A DNA stretch of 64,000 bases from a bacterium (GCA_015075175.1 JABTUV010000018.1:1-64000), one strand, 5' to 3'; shown: positions 26,341 through 35,327, counted from the stretch's first letter. Numbers and translations are program-made. Notes: generated from the sequence alone by a model not told the origin.

Positions 26341-26440
26341 TGGGACAGTCACCCGCTTCCGGCGACGTCCTTCATCCAAGCGGTCGTGCGTTTTTGGAAA
26401 TAGGCGCCTGTCCCGCGCCCGAACTGGGGGCTGTCCCAAC
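26341..26440. repeat. GGGACAGTCACC-type intergenic repeat
   Basis: It contains GGGACAGTCACCC ... GGCGACGTCC (26342-26370) and further GCCTGTCCC and GGGCTGTCCC pieces, giving inverted GGGACAG/CTGTCCC arms. A related copy lies inside the 5' end of the gspK-like gene at 40451-40480. Confidence 0.5.
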
Positions 26441-26467
26441 GCGGCGCGACGGTGCGCGATGCGCACC

Positions 26468-28363
26468 CTACAGGTGGGTTCGCTGCCACATCTCAAATAC
26501 CATGAGAATCCACAGCGTGAGGTTGTGTTCGCGCTTGTTGGAAAGATGCTCACGCCAGATACGCTGGACGTAATCGGGATTGAACCAGCCGCGGCTCTCG
26601 ACCGCCTTTCTTGAAAACATCTCCTCGGCCAGGTCGCGCAGCTCATGCTTGAGCCAGTGGCCCATGGGAATGTCGAAGCCGTGTTTGGGACGGCGCAGAA
26701 GGTCGTCGGGCAGGAGGTCGCGGAAGGCCGACTTGAGAATGGCCTTGGTGTTTCGGCCGTCCAGCTTGAACTCGGCGGGCAGGCTGAGGGCGTACTCGAC
26801 CAGGCGATGATCCAGGAAGGGGACACGCACTTCGAGGTTGTGGCGCATGGACATGCGGTCGACTTTGGTGAGCATGTCGCCGGGCAGGCCGCGCACGAGG
26901 TCGGCGACCAGCGCGGCGGTGAGGGGATCGCGCCGTGCTCCCGCCGTCCAGGCCTGGCGCAGAGGCGCCGTGGGATCATAGTCGCCCAGCTCGCGTTTGA
27001 GCGAGTCGGAAAAGAGCTCGCTTCGCATGGCGGAGTCAAATTGCTCCAGCCAAGTAAGATAGCGGCCCAAGGCGTCGCGGCCATGCCCGCGCAGGAGCTT
27101 CTTGGTCTGCCGGAAGCGCTCCAAGAGCGGCGTGGCGCGGCTCTCGGGCAGCGCGCGCAGGAGCGGCACGACCACCCCCTCGCGCAGGGGACGGGGTATG
27201 CGCAGAAAACGTCGATAGTAATACTCGCCCAGATACTTGTTGTAGCCGGCGAAGACCTCGTCGCCGCCGTCGCCGGACAAAATCACCTTAACGCGCGTTC
27301 GCGCCAGCTTGGAGACATAATAGACGGGTAGCGCGGACGAATCGGCGAAGGGTTCGTCCAACTGCGTCATCATGTCCGGCAGGGCGTCAAGCAACTCGCT
27401 CGGTCCGACGGTGAACGTATGATGGTCCGTTCCCAGTCGTCGCGCCGTCTCCTCCGCGTGGGGCAATTCATCAAACAGTCCGGGGCCGACGAACCCGATG
27501 GAATACGTCGAGACGGGGCCATCCACCAGGCGCCGCATGAGTGAGACCACCAGCGTGCTGTCGATGCCTCCCGACAGGAACGCGCCTACCGGCACGTCGC
27601 TCTCCAACCGGTACTTCACCGACGAAGTCAAGAGTTCGCGGATGTTCGCCTCCGCGGTCGAGCGATCGTCGCGCGTTTCGTCCAGGTGTTCGAGGGCGTT
27701 CCAATACTGTCTGAAGGTCGCGTTTCCGTCGCGAAACAAGAGACACTGCCCCGGTAGGAGCTGCCGTACGTCCTCTAGGATGCTCTGCGGCGCGCCCACG
27801 TAAAGCGTGGTGCAATACTCCGCCAGTGCGCGCGGGTCGATGCGTCGGCCGATCCACGGCAGGGCCAGAAGCGCCTTGAGTTCAGATGCAAAAGACAGCG
27901 TTCCGCCCGCCAGGCTGTAATACAGGGGCTTCTCCCCCAGCCGGTCGCGCGAGAGAAGAAGCGCGCGCTCGTCGCGGTCCCACAGGGCGAACGCCCACAT
28001 GCCGTTCAGATGCGCGAACATGCCCAGCCCGTACTCGCGATAGAGATGGAGGAGGGTTTCGGTGTCGGAGCGCGTCCGGTACACGCAGCCCTTGCTTTGC
28101 AGTTGCGCGCGCAGGTCGCGATGGTTGTAGATTTCGCCGTTAAAGACGATGGTGAGGCGCCCGTCGGGCGTGGTCATGGGTTGATGGCCGCCGGCCGGAT
28201 CGATGATGGAGAGCCGGCGATGTCCCAACCCGAGCGGGCCGTCGATGAAAAGTCCCGAGTCGTCCGGGCCGCGATGCGCCAGCCGCTGGGTTGCCGCCGC
28301 CAGCAGCTCGCCATCGACGGGTCGTCCGCTCCTATAGTGATACCAGCCGCAGATGCCGCACAT
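26468..28363 (-). CDS. asnB: Asparagine synthetase (glutamine-hydrolysing)
   Basis: Makes asparagine from aspartate, glutamine and ATP. The 631-residue product starts at MCGICGWYHY, chosen because Cys2 must become the N-terminal nucleophile of the class II glutaminase domain. In that domain RLAHRGPDDSG, VFNGEIYNHRDLR and DTETLLHLYREYG are visible. The synthetase domain has the ATP pyrophosphatase loop GAFLSGGIDSTLV and the downstream ILSGDGGDEVFAGYNKY. The C-terminus carries KVDRMSMRHNLEVRVPFLDHRLVEY. Some relatives in exopolysaccharide or exosortase loci modify other substrates, but no such genes are adjacent. There is no clear ribosome site before the ATG. Confidence 0.9.
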   Translation of the reverse strand: MCGICGWYHYRSGRPVDGELLAAATQRLAHRGPDDSGLFIDGPLGLGHRRLSIIDPAGGHQPMTTPDGRLTIVFNGEIYNHRDLRAQLQSKGCVYRTRSDTETLLHLYREYGLGMFAHLNGMWAFALWDRDERALLLSRDRLGEKPLYYSLAGGTLSFASELKALLALPWIGRRIDPRALAEYCTTLYVGAPQSILEDVRQLLPGQCLLFRDGNATFRQYWNALEHLDETRDDRSTAEANIRELLTSSVKYRLESDVPVGAFLSGGIDSTLVVSLMRRLVDGPVSTYSIGFVGPGLFDELPHAEETARRLGTDHHTFTVGPSELLDALPDMMTQLDEPFADSSALPVYYVSKLARTRVKVILSGDGGDEVFAGYNKYLGEYYYRRFLRIPRPLREGVVVPLLRALPESRATPLLERFRQTKKLLRGHGRDALGRYLTWLEQFDSAMRSELFSDSLKRELGDYDPTAPLRQAWTAGARRDPLTAALVADLVRGLPGDMLTKVDRMSMRHNLEVRVPFLDHRLVEYALSLPAEFKLDGRNTKAILKSAFRDLLPDDLLRRPKHGFDIPMGHWLKHELRDLAEEMFSRKAVESRGWFNPDYVQRIWREHLSNKREHNLTLWILMVFEMWQRTHL

Positions 28364-28448
28364 GACGGGGCGCATGGTAGCACGCCGGGGACGGGGAGGC
28401 AGGGGCAATTTGGCGGGTCGAGCGGTCTCGCGGGCCGAAGTGCGAACG

Positions 28449-28478
28449 CAAAAAAGGCGGCCCGGAGGCCGCCTCTTT
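28449..28478 (-). terminator. Rho-independent terminator after the ferredoxin gene
   Basis: On the minus strand GAGGCGGCCTCCGGGCCGCC folds into a strong GC hairpin followed by six T. It lies about 30 bases past the ferredoxin stop and separates that gene from asnB. Confidence 0.85.
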
Positions 28479-28506
28479 CATCGTCACGCCAGGGGCGGCG
28501 AAAGCA

Positions 28507-28743
28507 TCATTCGTCGCCGTCGTTGCCGATGGACTCGACCGGACAAGCCTCCAGCGCCTCCTCGCAAACCTCGATCTCCTCGGGCGTGGAGGGCTGGCGA
28601 TACACCACGTCATGGTCGCCGCTCTCGGAGACTTTAAAGAAATCCGGCGCAATCGACTCGCAGGCGCTGCACAGGATGCAGGTGTTGTCCACGTAGTACT
28701 TGCCGGGAACGTTGTCCTCATGCCTGGCTGACTTGTCGGCCAT
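28507..28743 (-). CDS. Single-cluster [4Fe-4S] ferredoxin
   Basis: A 78-residue soluble electron carrier. ATG 28743 has AAGGAGG seven bases upstream. The cluster ligands are Cys22, Cys25 and Cys28 (CILCSAC) and Cys67 (EACPVESI). Cys60 is extra and could form a disulfide, as in Bacillus and Desulfovibrio monocluster ferredoxins. The protein is acidic overall. It is a single-gene unit bounded by its own promoter candidate and a strong terminator, so its redox partner is not indicated by context. Confidence 0.92.
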   Translation of the reverse strand: MADKSARHEDNVPGKYYVDNTCILCSACESIAPDFFKVSESGDHDVVYRQPSTPEEIEVCEEALEACPVESIGNDGDE

Positions 28744-28822
28744 GCGGTTTCCTCCTTGTCGTGTCGGGCCGGAGGCGGGAGCGATTCGCCCCCATTCCTC
28801 CATTAAGCCGAAAACCGGCTTC

Positions 28823-28851
28823 AGTTTAATCCCGGTCGCCGGCCATGTCAA
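28823..28851 (-). promoter_or_regulatory. Candidate promoter of the ferredoxin gene
   Basis: On the minus strand TTGACA (28846-28851) and TAAACT (28823-28828) are separated by 17 bases. An inverted repeat AAGCCG-AAAA-CCGGCTT (28805-28821) sits just downstream of the -10 box, in the leader, and could be an operator or hairpin. Confidence 0.5.
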
Positions 28852-28954
28852 GGGCCAGCACCGGTGCGCCCGGAAATACCGGCGGCCGCCCCGGCCCTGC
28901 CGGGGCGCACGGAAGGCCCTGACCGGCCGAAACTTGATTCACGTAACTTAAGCT

Positions 28955-28983
28955 TTGTCTTGGTCCGGGCAATAGTGTAGAAT
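28955..28983 (+). promoter_or_regulatory. Candidate promoter of the STAS gene
   Basis: TTGTCT (28955-28960) and TAGAAT (28978-28983) with a 17-base spacer lie about 64 bases before the ATG at 29047. The 28744-29046 interval otherwise holds only the divergent ferredoxin promoter. Confidence 0.45.
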
Positions 28984-29046
28984 CTCCGTCCGTTAAGGCA
29001 AGAACCGGCGCATGGCCCCTAGCTTACACATCCGGGAAAAGCACAG

Positions 29047-29436
29047 ATGAGTCTGGAACGCAGTTTCAATCTCCGGCGCCACGCGCGGCACGACGTGGCG
29101 GTCGTGGAAATCTCCGGCCAGCTGGTTCTGGACGGCATCGCCGACCTGAACCGCGAAATCCTGGTCTCCGTGCCCCGCGACAAGCCCTACCTGGTGCTGG
29201 ATGTATCCGGGGTAACCTACTCGGACAGCAGTGGGCTGTCGACGCTATTCGCGGTGCAAAGCAAGATCGTGCGCGCGGGGGGGACGATGGCCCTCTGCGG
29301 CATGCACGGGCATCTGAAGGACCTGATGCAGGTCTGCAACATCGGGGACGTTTTCGCCGCGTTCGCGACCCAGGAGGAGGCGCTGCAGCACGTCCAGGAG
29401 GAGCGGGCGCGCAAGACCGGCCGCGCCACGGGTTGA
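29047..29436 (+). CDS. STAS-domain protein, anti-sigma-factor antagonist-like
   Basis: A 129-residue single STAS domain like SpoIIAA/RsbV. The fold begins VAVVEISGQLVLDGIADLN. The phosphorylatable Ser motif is VTYSDSSGLSTLF (Ser61/Ser62), followed by GTMALCGMHGHLKDLMQVCNI. Such proteins bind anti-sigma factors when unphosphorylated and release the sigma factor, but no kinase or sigma gene is nearby, so the partner is unknown. The C-terminal 15 residues are basic and variable. Confidence 0.85.
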   Translation: MSLERSFNLRRHARHDVAVVEISGQLVLDGIADLNREILVSVPRDKPYLVLDVSGVTYSDSSGLSTLFAVQSKIVRAGGTMALCGMHGHLKDLMQVCNIGDVFAAFATQEEALQHVQEERARKTGRATG

Positions 29437-29797
29437 GCCGGCGCATGATCCCCCCTACTTGAGGGGGGAGTTACGGACTGCGACCGCAGCTGTCAATTCG
29501 ACCGCAGGGAGAAATCTTCTGCCGCGCACGCGACCCGGGGTAACGGCGGGAAAGATTTCTCCCTGCGGTCGAAATGACAGGAGCGTGCGGTCGAAATGAC
29601 AGGAGCGTGCGGTCGAAATGACAGCTCAATTCTACCGGAACCGCGACGCATTCTCCACGCAGTAATGTGCGAGGCGCGCGCCAGCCTGGAGTCGAATTGA
29701 CAGCTCAATTCTACCGGAACCGCGACAGCGACTTGGAACAGGTCCTCGTGGTTTGCAGCGGTGGATCCTCACGGTTGCAAGCACGCGCGTCCGGGTC
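29437..29797. repeat. Palindromic TGTCATTTCGACCG cluster and a 28-base direct repeat upstream of tRNA-Ile
   Basis: 29490-29624 holds one forward half-site (with GCAGGGAGAAATC), its inverted partner and two further inverted half-sites spaced by GAGCGTG. A 28-base sequence beginning GACAGCTCAATTCTACCGGA occurs exactly twice, at 29620-29647 and 29699-29726. No gene is seen in this interval. Confidence 0.8.
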
Positions 29798-29826
29798 TTG
29801 ACAGCGCCCCCGAATTGCGGCAAGGT
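29798..29826 (+). promoter_or_regulatory. Candidate promoter of tRNA-Ile
   Basis: A perfect TTGACA (29798-29803), a 17-base spacer and a weak -10 CAAGGT (29821-29826) lie 17 bases before the mature tRNA 5' end. Confidence 0.4.
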
Positions 29827-29843
29827 TGTTTTTCCTGCGCGGC

Positions 29844-29920
<77 letters not shown>

Positions 29921-30071
29921 TCCCCCAAGGCCGTTTGTCCAGCAGCCCAGCGATCACGGACCGCCGCAGCGTCCCGTTGCGCGTCGCGCGTCCAGGAACC
30001 CCGAACATGTAATAACGGAACGGTGGAAGTATCCCTTCCCCCGTTTGCGCAAGTCTCGTCCTGCTTCTCAC

Positions 30072-30689
30072 TCAATTGTTCTTCATATACCCCGGCGGCG
30101 GCGACGGCCCGAACCGGTAAATCTCGCCGTCCGAAAGCAAACCGTTGCTTGGGTCGTAGGTCCACGACCGCAGGTTGGCGACGTTGGCCGGCGTCAACGG
30201 AAACGGCAGGTATCCCGTCTCCTCGTCCTTGTCCGGCCCCAGGCTGAAAAGGAACCAATATCTCGGATCATCGACGTCCGGCGCTGTGCTGTTGACAGTG
30301 TTAAAGCGGATGAAGTCGTAGTAGACGTTCGCCGAGGAGACCAGGAAGCTCCCCGGCGTGCCGCAACGGCCGTCGCGGTCGACGTCCCGCGGGCACGTGT
30401 CCCACGGCTTGAAGAAGTCCAAAGGCAGTCGCTTGATGTACGGTACCGGCGTGGTCACGCAGTTCAATTCCTGCACCACGGCATAGCCGATGGACTTGGG
30501 ATAGTCGTGGTGGTCCACGCGGTAGGCCTCAATGGCGATGGCCAGGTTGCGCATGTCTTCTTCCACGCGGGCGATGCGCGCGCGCAATTGCGCGTGCAGG
30601 AAGTTGGGGATGGCGATCGCCGCCAGAATGGCGATGATGGCCACCACGATCAGCAGTTCGATTAAGGTAAAGCCCAAACGACGTTGCAT
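30072..30689 (-). CDS. GspG-like major pseudopilin (type IV pilin-like), copy 1
   Basis: A 205-residue protein. ATG 30689 has AGGA six bases upstream. The prepilin leader is cut at RRLG|FTLIELLIVVAIIA (Glu at +5). The helix continues to LAAIAIPNFLHAQ, then NLAIAIEAYRVDHHDYPKS as in GspG/PulG-type pseudopilins. A VTTPVPYIKRLPLDFF motif and the tail YDPSNGLLSDGEIYRFG are shared with the second copy at 43988-44746. Family knowledge: such subunits build the type II secretion pseudopilus or a related fibre and are processed by prepilin peptidase. No assembly ATPase, secretin or peptidase gene is in the window. Confidence 0.85.
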   Translation of the reverse strand: MQRRLGFTLIELLIVVAIIAILAAIAIPNFLHAQLRARIARVEEDMRNLAIAIEAYRVDHHDYPKSIGYAVVQELNCVTTPVPYIKRLPLDFFKPWDTCPRDVDRDGRCGTPGSFLVSSANVYYDFIRFNTVNSTAPDVDDPRYWFLFSLGPDKDEETGYLPFPLTPANVANLRSWTYDPSNGLLSDGEIYRFGPSPPPGYMKNN

Positions 30690-30759
30690 GTTAGTCCTCA
30701 CTCTCTCGGGCATCAGTCAAGCATCCGGCGGGGCGCGGAGCAGACCCCACCACCAATGG

Positions 30760-30788
30760 ATATTAGAGGAGCGCTCCTAGTCCGTCAA
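30760..30788 (-). promoter_or_regulatory. Promoter of GspG-like copy 1 with a 12-base palindrome in the spacer
   Basis: On the minus strand TTGACG (30783-30788) and TAATAT (30760-30765) are spaced 17 bases. The spacer contains the perfect palindrome AGGAGCGCTCCT (30767-30778), well placed to be an operator. The rest of the 30690-31030 interval holds only a GTAGTTGCGCAGCGTGCTGC repeat unit near 30980-31003. Confidence 0.55.
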
Positions 30789-31030
30789 CAATTTCAGTAC
30801 GCGAGCGTAACTTGCTGATTTAACAAAAATTACGCTTCTCATGAAGGGCGCCGGACGGGAGTCGGTCGTCCAGACTCGATCATCGCGGCCTGGCAGCGGG
30901 TTGGGCGGGGATCGTTCCAGACCCTCCCTGTGCGGTTGACTCGATATCTCGCTTTTTCTAACCTGACCACGACGGACCCGTAGTTGCGCAGCGTGCTGCG
31001 CGGTCGCAAAGAAAGGAGGGACGTGCAAAC

Positions 31031-31474
31031 ATGATCATCGCCGGGCGCGTCTTGCGCTGCCGCGAGGGACTGGCCGAGGTCCTCTTGATCCAGACCGCCG
31101 GCGCCAAACAGGAGAAAGGCTGCCACAAATGCGGTGGGCCGGTGCGATGTCCCATTCCCAGGCGCCTGAAGGTGCTTCACGTACCTACCGGGCGTCCCCT
31201 GGAACCGGGAGAAGACGTGGAAGTCGAGGTCTGGGAAGGCCCCAGCGAGTACGAGGGGGGCCATTGGGGCGCGGAACTCCTGGTCGGCGTCTTTGCGGGC
31301 CTGACGGGGCTGGGCATGGCGCAGATCGCCGCGCAACGCGGCTGGCAGGTGGTGCTGTCTCCTGCGGTCGCATTCAGCCTCGCCGCGCTGTGCGGCGCCC
31401 TGGGCGCGCTCTTCTTCGAGTGGAACTACCGCCGCCGCGCGCGCCTCTCCCGCCTGCGCACGCGGATATTGTGA
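31031..31474 (+). CDS. RseC/SoxR-reducing-system-like membrane protein
   Basis: A 147-residue protein. An N-terminal beta domain has the Cys cluster GCHKCGGPVRCP, like the CxxC region of RseC, followed by a short PGEDVEVEV strand. Two predicted transmembrane helices follow (AELLVGVFAGLTGLGMAQI and LSPAVAFSLAALCGALGALFF), then a basic C-terminal tail. RseC proteins act with the Rsx/Rnf membrane complex or in sigma-E control; no rsx genes are nearby. ATG 31031 follows GGAGG at eleven bases. The assignment rests on layout and the Cys motif, not on strong sequence identity. Confidence 0.6.
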   Translation: MIIAGRVLRCREGLAEVLLIQTAGAKQEKGCHKCGGPVRCPIPRRLKVLHVPTGRPLEPGEDVEVEVWEGPSEYEGGHWGAELLVGVFAGLTGLGMAQIAAQRGWQVVLSPAVAFSLAALCGALGALFFEWNYRRRARLSRLRTRIL

Positions 31475-31665
31475 GAGGCGCCGAACAGCCGCCGGGACCA
31501 GCGCCGATTTTGCCCGTCCCAAGCCGGCGTCACTGCGAGCGTCTCTGCGCGCAATTGACGACGCCCCCCCCAACGCGCCCCCGACCTGATTTCCTCGTTC
31601 CCAACTTCGCGCCGCAATGGTAGAATCTCGCGTTTACGACATCCTTCGCGTTTGAGGTGCGATTC

Positions 31666-33104
31666 ATGGATCCCAATGCCGTTTCCAGCCACAGTCTCAC
31701 GGTCCGCGTGGACATCAAGAACGTTCAGGGCAACTTCGCCAAGCTGACCAACGTGATCGCCGAACAGGGCGTCTCGATGGGCGCCATCGACGTGGTGCAC
31801 GTGACGCGCGACTGGGTGACGCGCGACGTCACCGTGAACTGCGGCAACGAGGAGGAGGCCAAGCGCGTGCTGGACGCCATCCGCAAGATGAAGGGCGTCC
31901 GGCTGCGCAGCTGGTCGGACAAGACCTTTCTCCTGCATCTGGGCGGCAACATCCGCGACGAGAACAAGATCCCCGTCAAGACGCGAGAGGCCCTCTCCCG
32001 CGCCTATACCCCCGGAGTGGCGCGCGTCTGCATGGCCATCGCCGAGGACAAGGACAAGGCCTACAACCTGACCATCAAGAACAACGTGGTCGCGGTAGTC
32101 TCCGACGGAACCGCAGTGCTGGGCCTGGGCGACATCGGTCCCGAGGCCGCCATGCCCGTCATGGAAGGCAAGGCCATGCTGTTCAAGGAGTTCGGGGGCG
32201 TGGACGCCTTCCCCCTGTGCGTGGACAGCAAGGACCCCGAGGAGATCATCAAGTTCTGCAAGATGATCGCGCCCACCTTCGGCGGCATCAACCTGGAGGA
32301 TATCTCCGCGCCCCGCTGTTTCACCATCGAGGACCGGCTCAAGAAGGAGTTGGACATCCCGGTGTTTCACGACGATCAGCACGGCACGGCGGTGGTCGTC
32401 TTGGCCGGACTCCTGAACGCGCTCAAGCTGGTGGGCAAGAAAATCGAGGATCTGCGCGTGGTGGTTTCGGGCGTGGGCGCGTCGGGCGTCGCCTGCTCCA
32501 AGATTCTCCTGAACGCCGGCGTCAAGGAGATCATCGGCCTGGATCGCGAGGGCGCCATATACAAGGGGCGCACGGGCCACATGAACTTCATGAAGGAGTG
32601 GTTCGCCGAGCATACCAACCCCAGGATGCTGCAGGGCAGGATCATGGACGTGATCGAGGGGCGGACATGTTCCTGGGGCTGTCGGGGCCGGGGACGTTCC
32701 CGGTGGAGGCGCTCAAGAAGATGGGGCGGGACCCGATCGTCTTCGCCATGGCCAATCCGGTGCCGGAGATCATGCCCGAGGAGGCGGCGCCCTATGCGCG
32801 CATCGTGGCCACGGGCCGCTCGGACTATCCCAACCAGATCAACAACGTGTTGTGCTTTCCGGGCATGTTCCGGGGCGCGCTGGACGTGCGCGCGAAAGAG
32901 ATCAACGAGGAGATGAAGCTGGCCGCCGCGCACGCCATCGCCGACATCATCCCGGAAGCCCACCTGATGGAGGATTACATCATTCCCAGCGTGTTCGACA
33001 AGAAGGTCGCCAAGGCGGTCGCCAGCGCGGTCGCCGACGCGGCGATCGCGACCGGCGTGGCGCGCCGCGGAAAACACCGCTCCGCAGACCAGGTGGACTT
33101 CTGA
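31666..33104 (+). CDS. NAD(P)-dependent malic enzyme with N-terminal ACT domain (one frameshift)
   Basis: Oxidatively decarboxylates malate to pyruvate. Residues about 8-80 form an ACT regulatory domain (LTVRVDIKNVQGNFAKLTNV). The catalytic part has AYTPGVARVC, GLGDIGPEAAMPVMEGKAML, INLEDISAPRCF, the metal site DDQHGTAVVVLAGLLNAL, and the dinucleotide fold VVVSGVGASGVACSK. The second frame gives MFLGLSGPGTF, VFAMANPVPEIMPEEA and NQINNVLCFPGMFRGALDV. The frame breaks at GGGG 32658-32661, where one more G restores the expected Glu-Gly-Ala-Asp-Met; a homopolymer error is likely. ATG 31666 is preferred over an upstream GTG because GAGG lies eight bases before it. Confidence 0.93.
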
Positions 33105-33142
33105 GGCTGCGGTTTCAGCTCTTCTCGCGCCTCCCGGCATTG

Positions 33143-33233
33143 CTGTCATTTCGACCGCGGGGAGAAATCTCTTGCTCCGTCGTCGCGGCTCGCGGAGAAA
33201 AAAGAAGGTTTCTCCCCGCGGTCGAAATGACAG
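33143..33233. repeat. Single complete TGTCATTTCGACCG palindrome
   Basis: Forward arm CTGTCATTTCGACCGCGGGG plus AGAAATC and a matching inverted arm ending at 33233 enclose about 35 bases. It is the cleanest two-arm copy in the window and can form a long hairpin. Confidence 0.8.
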
Positions 33234-33342
33234 CCGGATGCCGCCGGCGCGACTGCTTCTCGCGGCGGTTGACAGCCGCCCGCCGCGTGATAAACTGAGC
33301 GCGCACGCACGGGGACTATTTTCTTCTTCACAGGAGCAAATC

Positions 33343-33606
33343 GTGGCGCAGTATCAGATCATGCGATGGAAGGGCATCCCTTCGCAGGTCAAGGCGTTCG
33401 ACGGGAACGGGGAAGTCTCGGCCATGCTGTCGAATGCGTTTCAGGAATACATCGACGAGGTCGCCATGCAGGAGGGGCTTTTAGGCTCCGACGCTTATCT
33501 CGACCTCTGGACGTGGGACGAACCGGTGGAGCGACCGGGCGGCGCCCAGGAAGTGCTGGACGCGCTGGTCGCCGAGTTGGAAGCGGCCGGTCCGCGGCCG
33601 GCCTGA
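33343..33606 (+). CDS. Small 'virulence factor'-family protein (PF13769-like)
   Basis: An 87-residue protein starting at GTG 33343 with AGGAG seven bases upstream. The sequence opens QYQIMRWKGIPSQVKAFDG, continues with FQEYIDEVAMQEGLLGSDAYL and ends with an acidic helix, the layout of a short family named virulence factor in databases despite no known mechanism. No signal peptide is present. It is 46 bases upstream of the DinB-like gene and probably co-transcribed. The family call is from memory of its consensus. Confidence 0.65.
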   Translation: MAQYQIMRWKGIPSQVKAFDGNGEVSAMLSNAFQEYIDEVAMQEGLLGSDAYLDLWTWDEPVERPGGAQEVLDALVAELEAAGPRPA

Positions 33607-33652
33607 AGCTTGGACTCCGATTGACTCACAACAACGCTCAAGGAGTGTGCTC

Positions 33653-34120
33653 ATGACCGGTCAGGACGCCGCCGGAAAGTTGCGCCAGCAACTGCATTTC
33701 TTCAACAACGTCGCCGACGCCTTCGCCCCCGGGCACGGCGACTATCGCCCCACGCCCGAGATGATGACGGTATCGCAGCAGATCAACCACGTCGCGCACA
33801 CGACGCGCTGGTTTCGCACCGCCATCGACGGTGAGTTCGACATGGATTTCGAGCGGTTCCAGCGTGAATACATGCAGGTTTCCTCGCTTGCGGAGGCCCG
33901 GGACAACCTGACCGGCGCCTACGAGGACTTCGCCGCGCTGGTTTCGGCTCAAAGCGAGGCGTGGCTCCTGCAACCGCTTCCCGAAAACCGGATTCTGGGG
34001 CCTGCGCCGCGGCTGGCGACCATCGCCGCCAACGCGGACCATACGGCGCACCATCGCGGCGCCCTCTCCGTCTATTTGCGGCTGCTGGGGATCGCCCCCA
34101 AGCTGGTCTACGCGCCGTAA
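33653..34120 (+). CDS. DinB-family protein
   Basis: A 155-residue four-helix-bundle protein of the DinB/YfiT type. The likely metal-binding His residues are in QQINHVAHTTRWF (about 46-49) and ANADHTAHHRGALSVYLRLLG near the C-terminus. ATG 33653 has AAGGAG seven bases upstream; the alternative GTG two codons earlier would be too close to it. Members are often thiol transferases or metal-dependent enzymes of unknown role. It lies immediately downstream of the small PF13769-like gene and ends just before a terminator of the opposite-strand gene. Confidence 0.85.
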   Translation: MTGQDAAGKLRQQLHFFNNVADAFAPGHGDYRPTPEMMTVSQQINHVAHTTRWFRTAIDGEFDMDFERFQREYMQVSSLAEARDNLTGAYEDFAALVSAQSEAWLLQPLPENRILGPAPRLATIAANADHTAHHRGALSVYLRLLGIAPKLVYAP

Positions 34121-34162
34121 CCTCTCCGGGTGGGCGGGGCATCCTGCCCGTGCGGCGGGGTG

Positions 34163-34192
34163 AAACAAAAACGGCGGGCAACGCGCCCGCCG
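34163..34192 (-). terminator. Rho-independent terminator of the 34221-35327 gene
   Basis: On the minus strand CGGCGGGC-GCGTT-GCCCGCCG is followed by TTTTTGTTT. It lies about 30 bases past the stop codon. Confidence 0.9.
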
Positions 34193-34220
34193 GTTGGCTT
34201 ACTTCTTCGCGCCGTCCGAC

Positions 34221-35327
34221 TCAGCGCATCTTGACTTGCAGATACAGGTTGCGCGCGCCCGCCTTGACCGTCAGGGCCGCGTCGCGCTCGCGCAGCGTGG
34301 AAATCTTGAACACGTCCACCACCGCCTCCGCGTTCAGGGGCTCCTGGCCCTCCGACGTGTAGGTAGCCTGGATGTGCACCTTGCGCGCCTTGTAAGCCAG
34401 CTGAGTCGGCGGCAGGTACAGGCCGAGATACTGCGGATCGCCCCGCGACGGGTCGACCGGCGCGCTGACCAATTGCCCGAAACCGGCATCCTGGTCGGCC
34501 AACTTCACTTCCATGCGCCCCTCGGTGTCGATCTTGCCCAGGCTGTTGAACGCGACCGCGACCACCTCCGCGGACGGCCCGTCGCCGTAAAGTCCGCCGC
34601 CGGACAGGAGGCTGTCGTCCACAATCAACCGCGACGGCAGCACTTTCAGGTAGAGATTCACCGCGATCGGTTTCGGAATCTCCGGCGTTTGCACCGGCGT
34701 GTCATTGACCGGCACGGGCGACGGCGTCTGGGTCGCGTCGGGGATGATCGGCGTGGGGATTACCTCCGGCAGCTTGGGCTCCTCGGGCGGCTCGCTGGGC
34801 TCGTCCGGTTCGCCGGCGCCGCCGCCCGCGTCCGCCGTCTGGCTGTATTTCAGCCCCGGCGAGTAGAGCTGGAGGACCAGCGAGGCGTCACGGGGAACCG
34901 GAGCGGTTCCGCCGGCCAGGTCTTGCGTTACGTCCACGGCCAGCAGGATGGGGCCGCCGGCCGGGCCTTTCACGCGCGGTTGGACTTCACCTGCGGCGCG
35001 CGGGGCGCTGTGGCTGCTCATGGACAGAACCACGTTCACCCCGTAGTTCAGCGGCTCGACGGCGACCGACCCGGTCGCGTCCACCAGGTACGCGCCGACT
35101 GCGATGCTGAACGTGTAAAACCCCGTCGGCTGCCCGTAGACGGTCGCTGATGGCGCCGTGGGATGCAAGTGGGCAACCTTATTGATGAGCGGCGGGTGAA
35201 CGTCCCACTTCTCCAGGTCGCTGACGTCGGACAGGCTGTTGGTCGCCGCGAGGGCCAATCCTACGATGGCCAAACCCAGCGCCAATCCCGCCAACCCGAC
35301 CGCCGCGTTCTTAACCCTTGTCTTCAT
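34221..35327 (-). CDS. Hypothetical secreted protein with Pro-rich linker
   Basis: A 368-residue protein starting at ATG 35327. The signal peptide (residues 8-28) ends near LALAATNSL. Two beta-rich domains are separated by a long Pro/Glu/Thr linker (about residues 165-220, EPDEPSEPPEEPKLPEVIPT). The first has repeated Val/Leu strands of the kind seen in pilus-associated or immunoglobulin-like domains. The last (about 230-368) resembles a cohesin-like or bacterial Ig-like fold, without a motif I can name. It has its own promoter and terminator, so it is a single-gene unit next to the pseudopilin operon; a link to that system is only suggested by location. Confidence 0.6.
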   Translation of the reverse strand: MKTRVKNAAVGLAGLALGLAIVGLALAATNSLSDVSDLEKWDVHPPLINKVAHLHPTAPSATVYGQPTGFYTFSIAVGAYLVDATGSVAVEPLNYGVNVVLSMSSHSAPRAAGEVQPRVKGPAGGPILLAVDVTQDLAGGTAPVPRDASLVLQLYSPGLKYSQTADAGGGAGEPDEPSEPPEEPKLPEVIPTPIIPDATQTPSPVPVNDTPVQTPEIPKPIAVNLYLKVLPSRLIVDDSLLSGGGLYGDGPSAEVVAVAFNSLGKIDTEGRMEVKLADQDAGFGQLVSAPVDPSRGDPQYLGLYLPPTQLAYKARKVHIQATYTSEGQEPLNAEAVVDVFKISTLRERDAALTVKAGARNLYLQVKMR

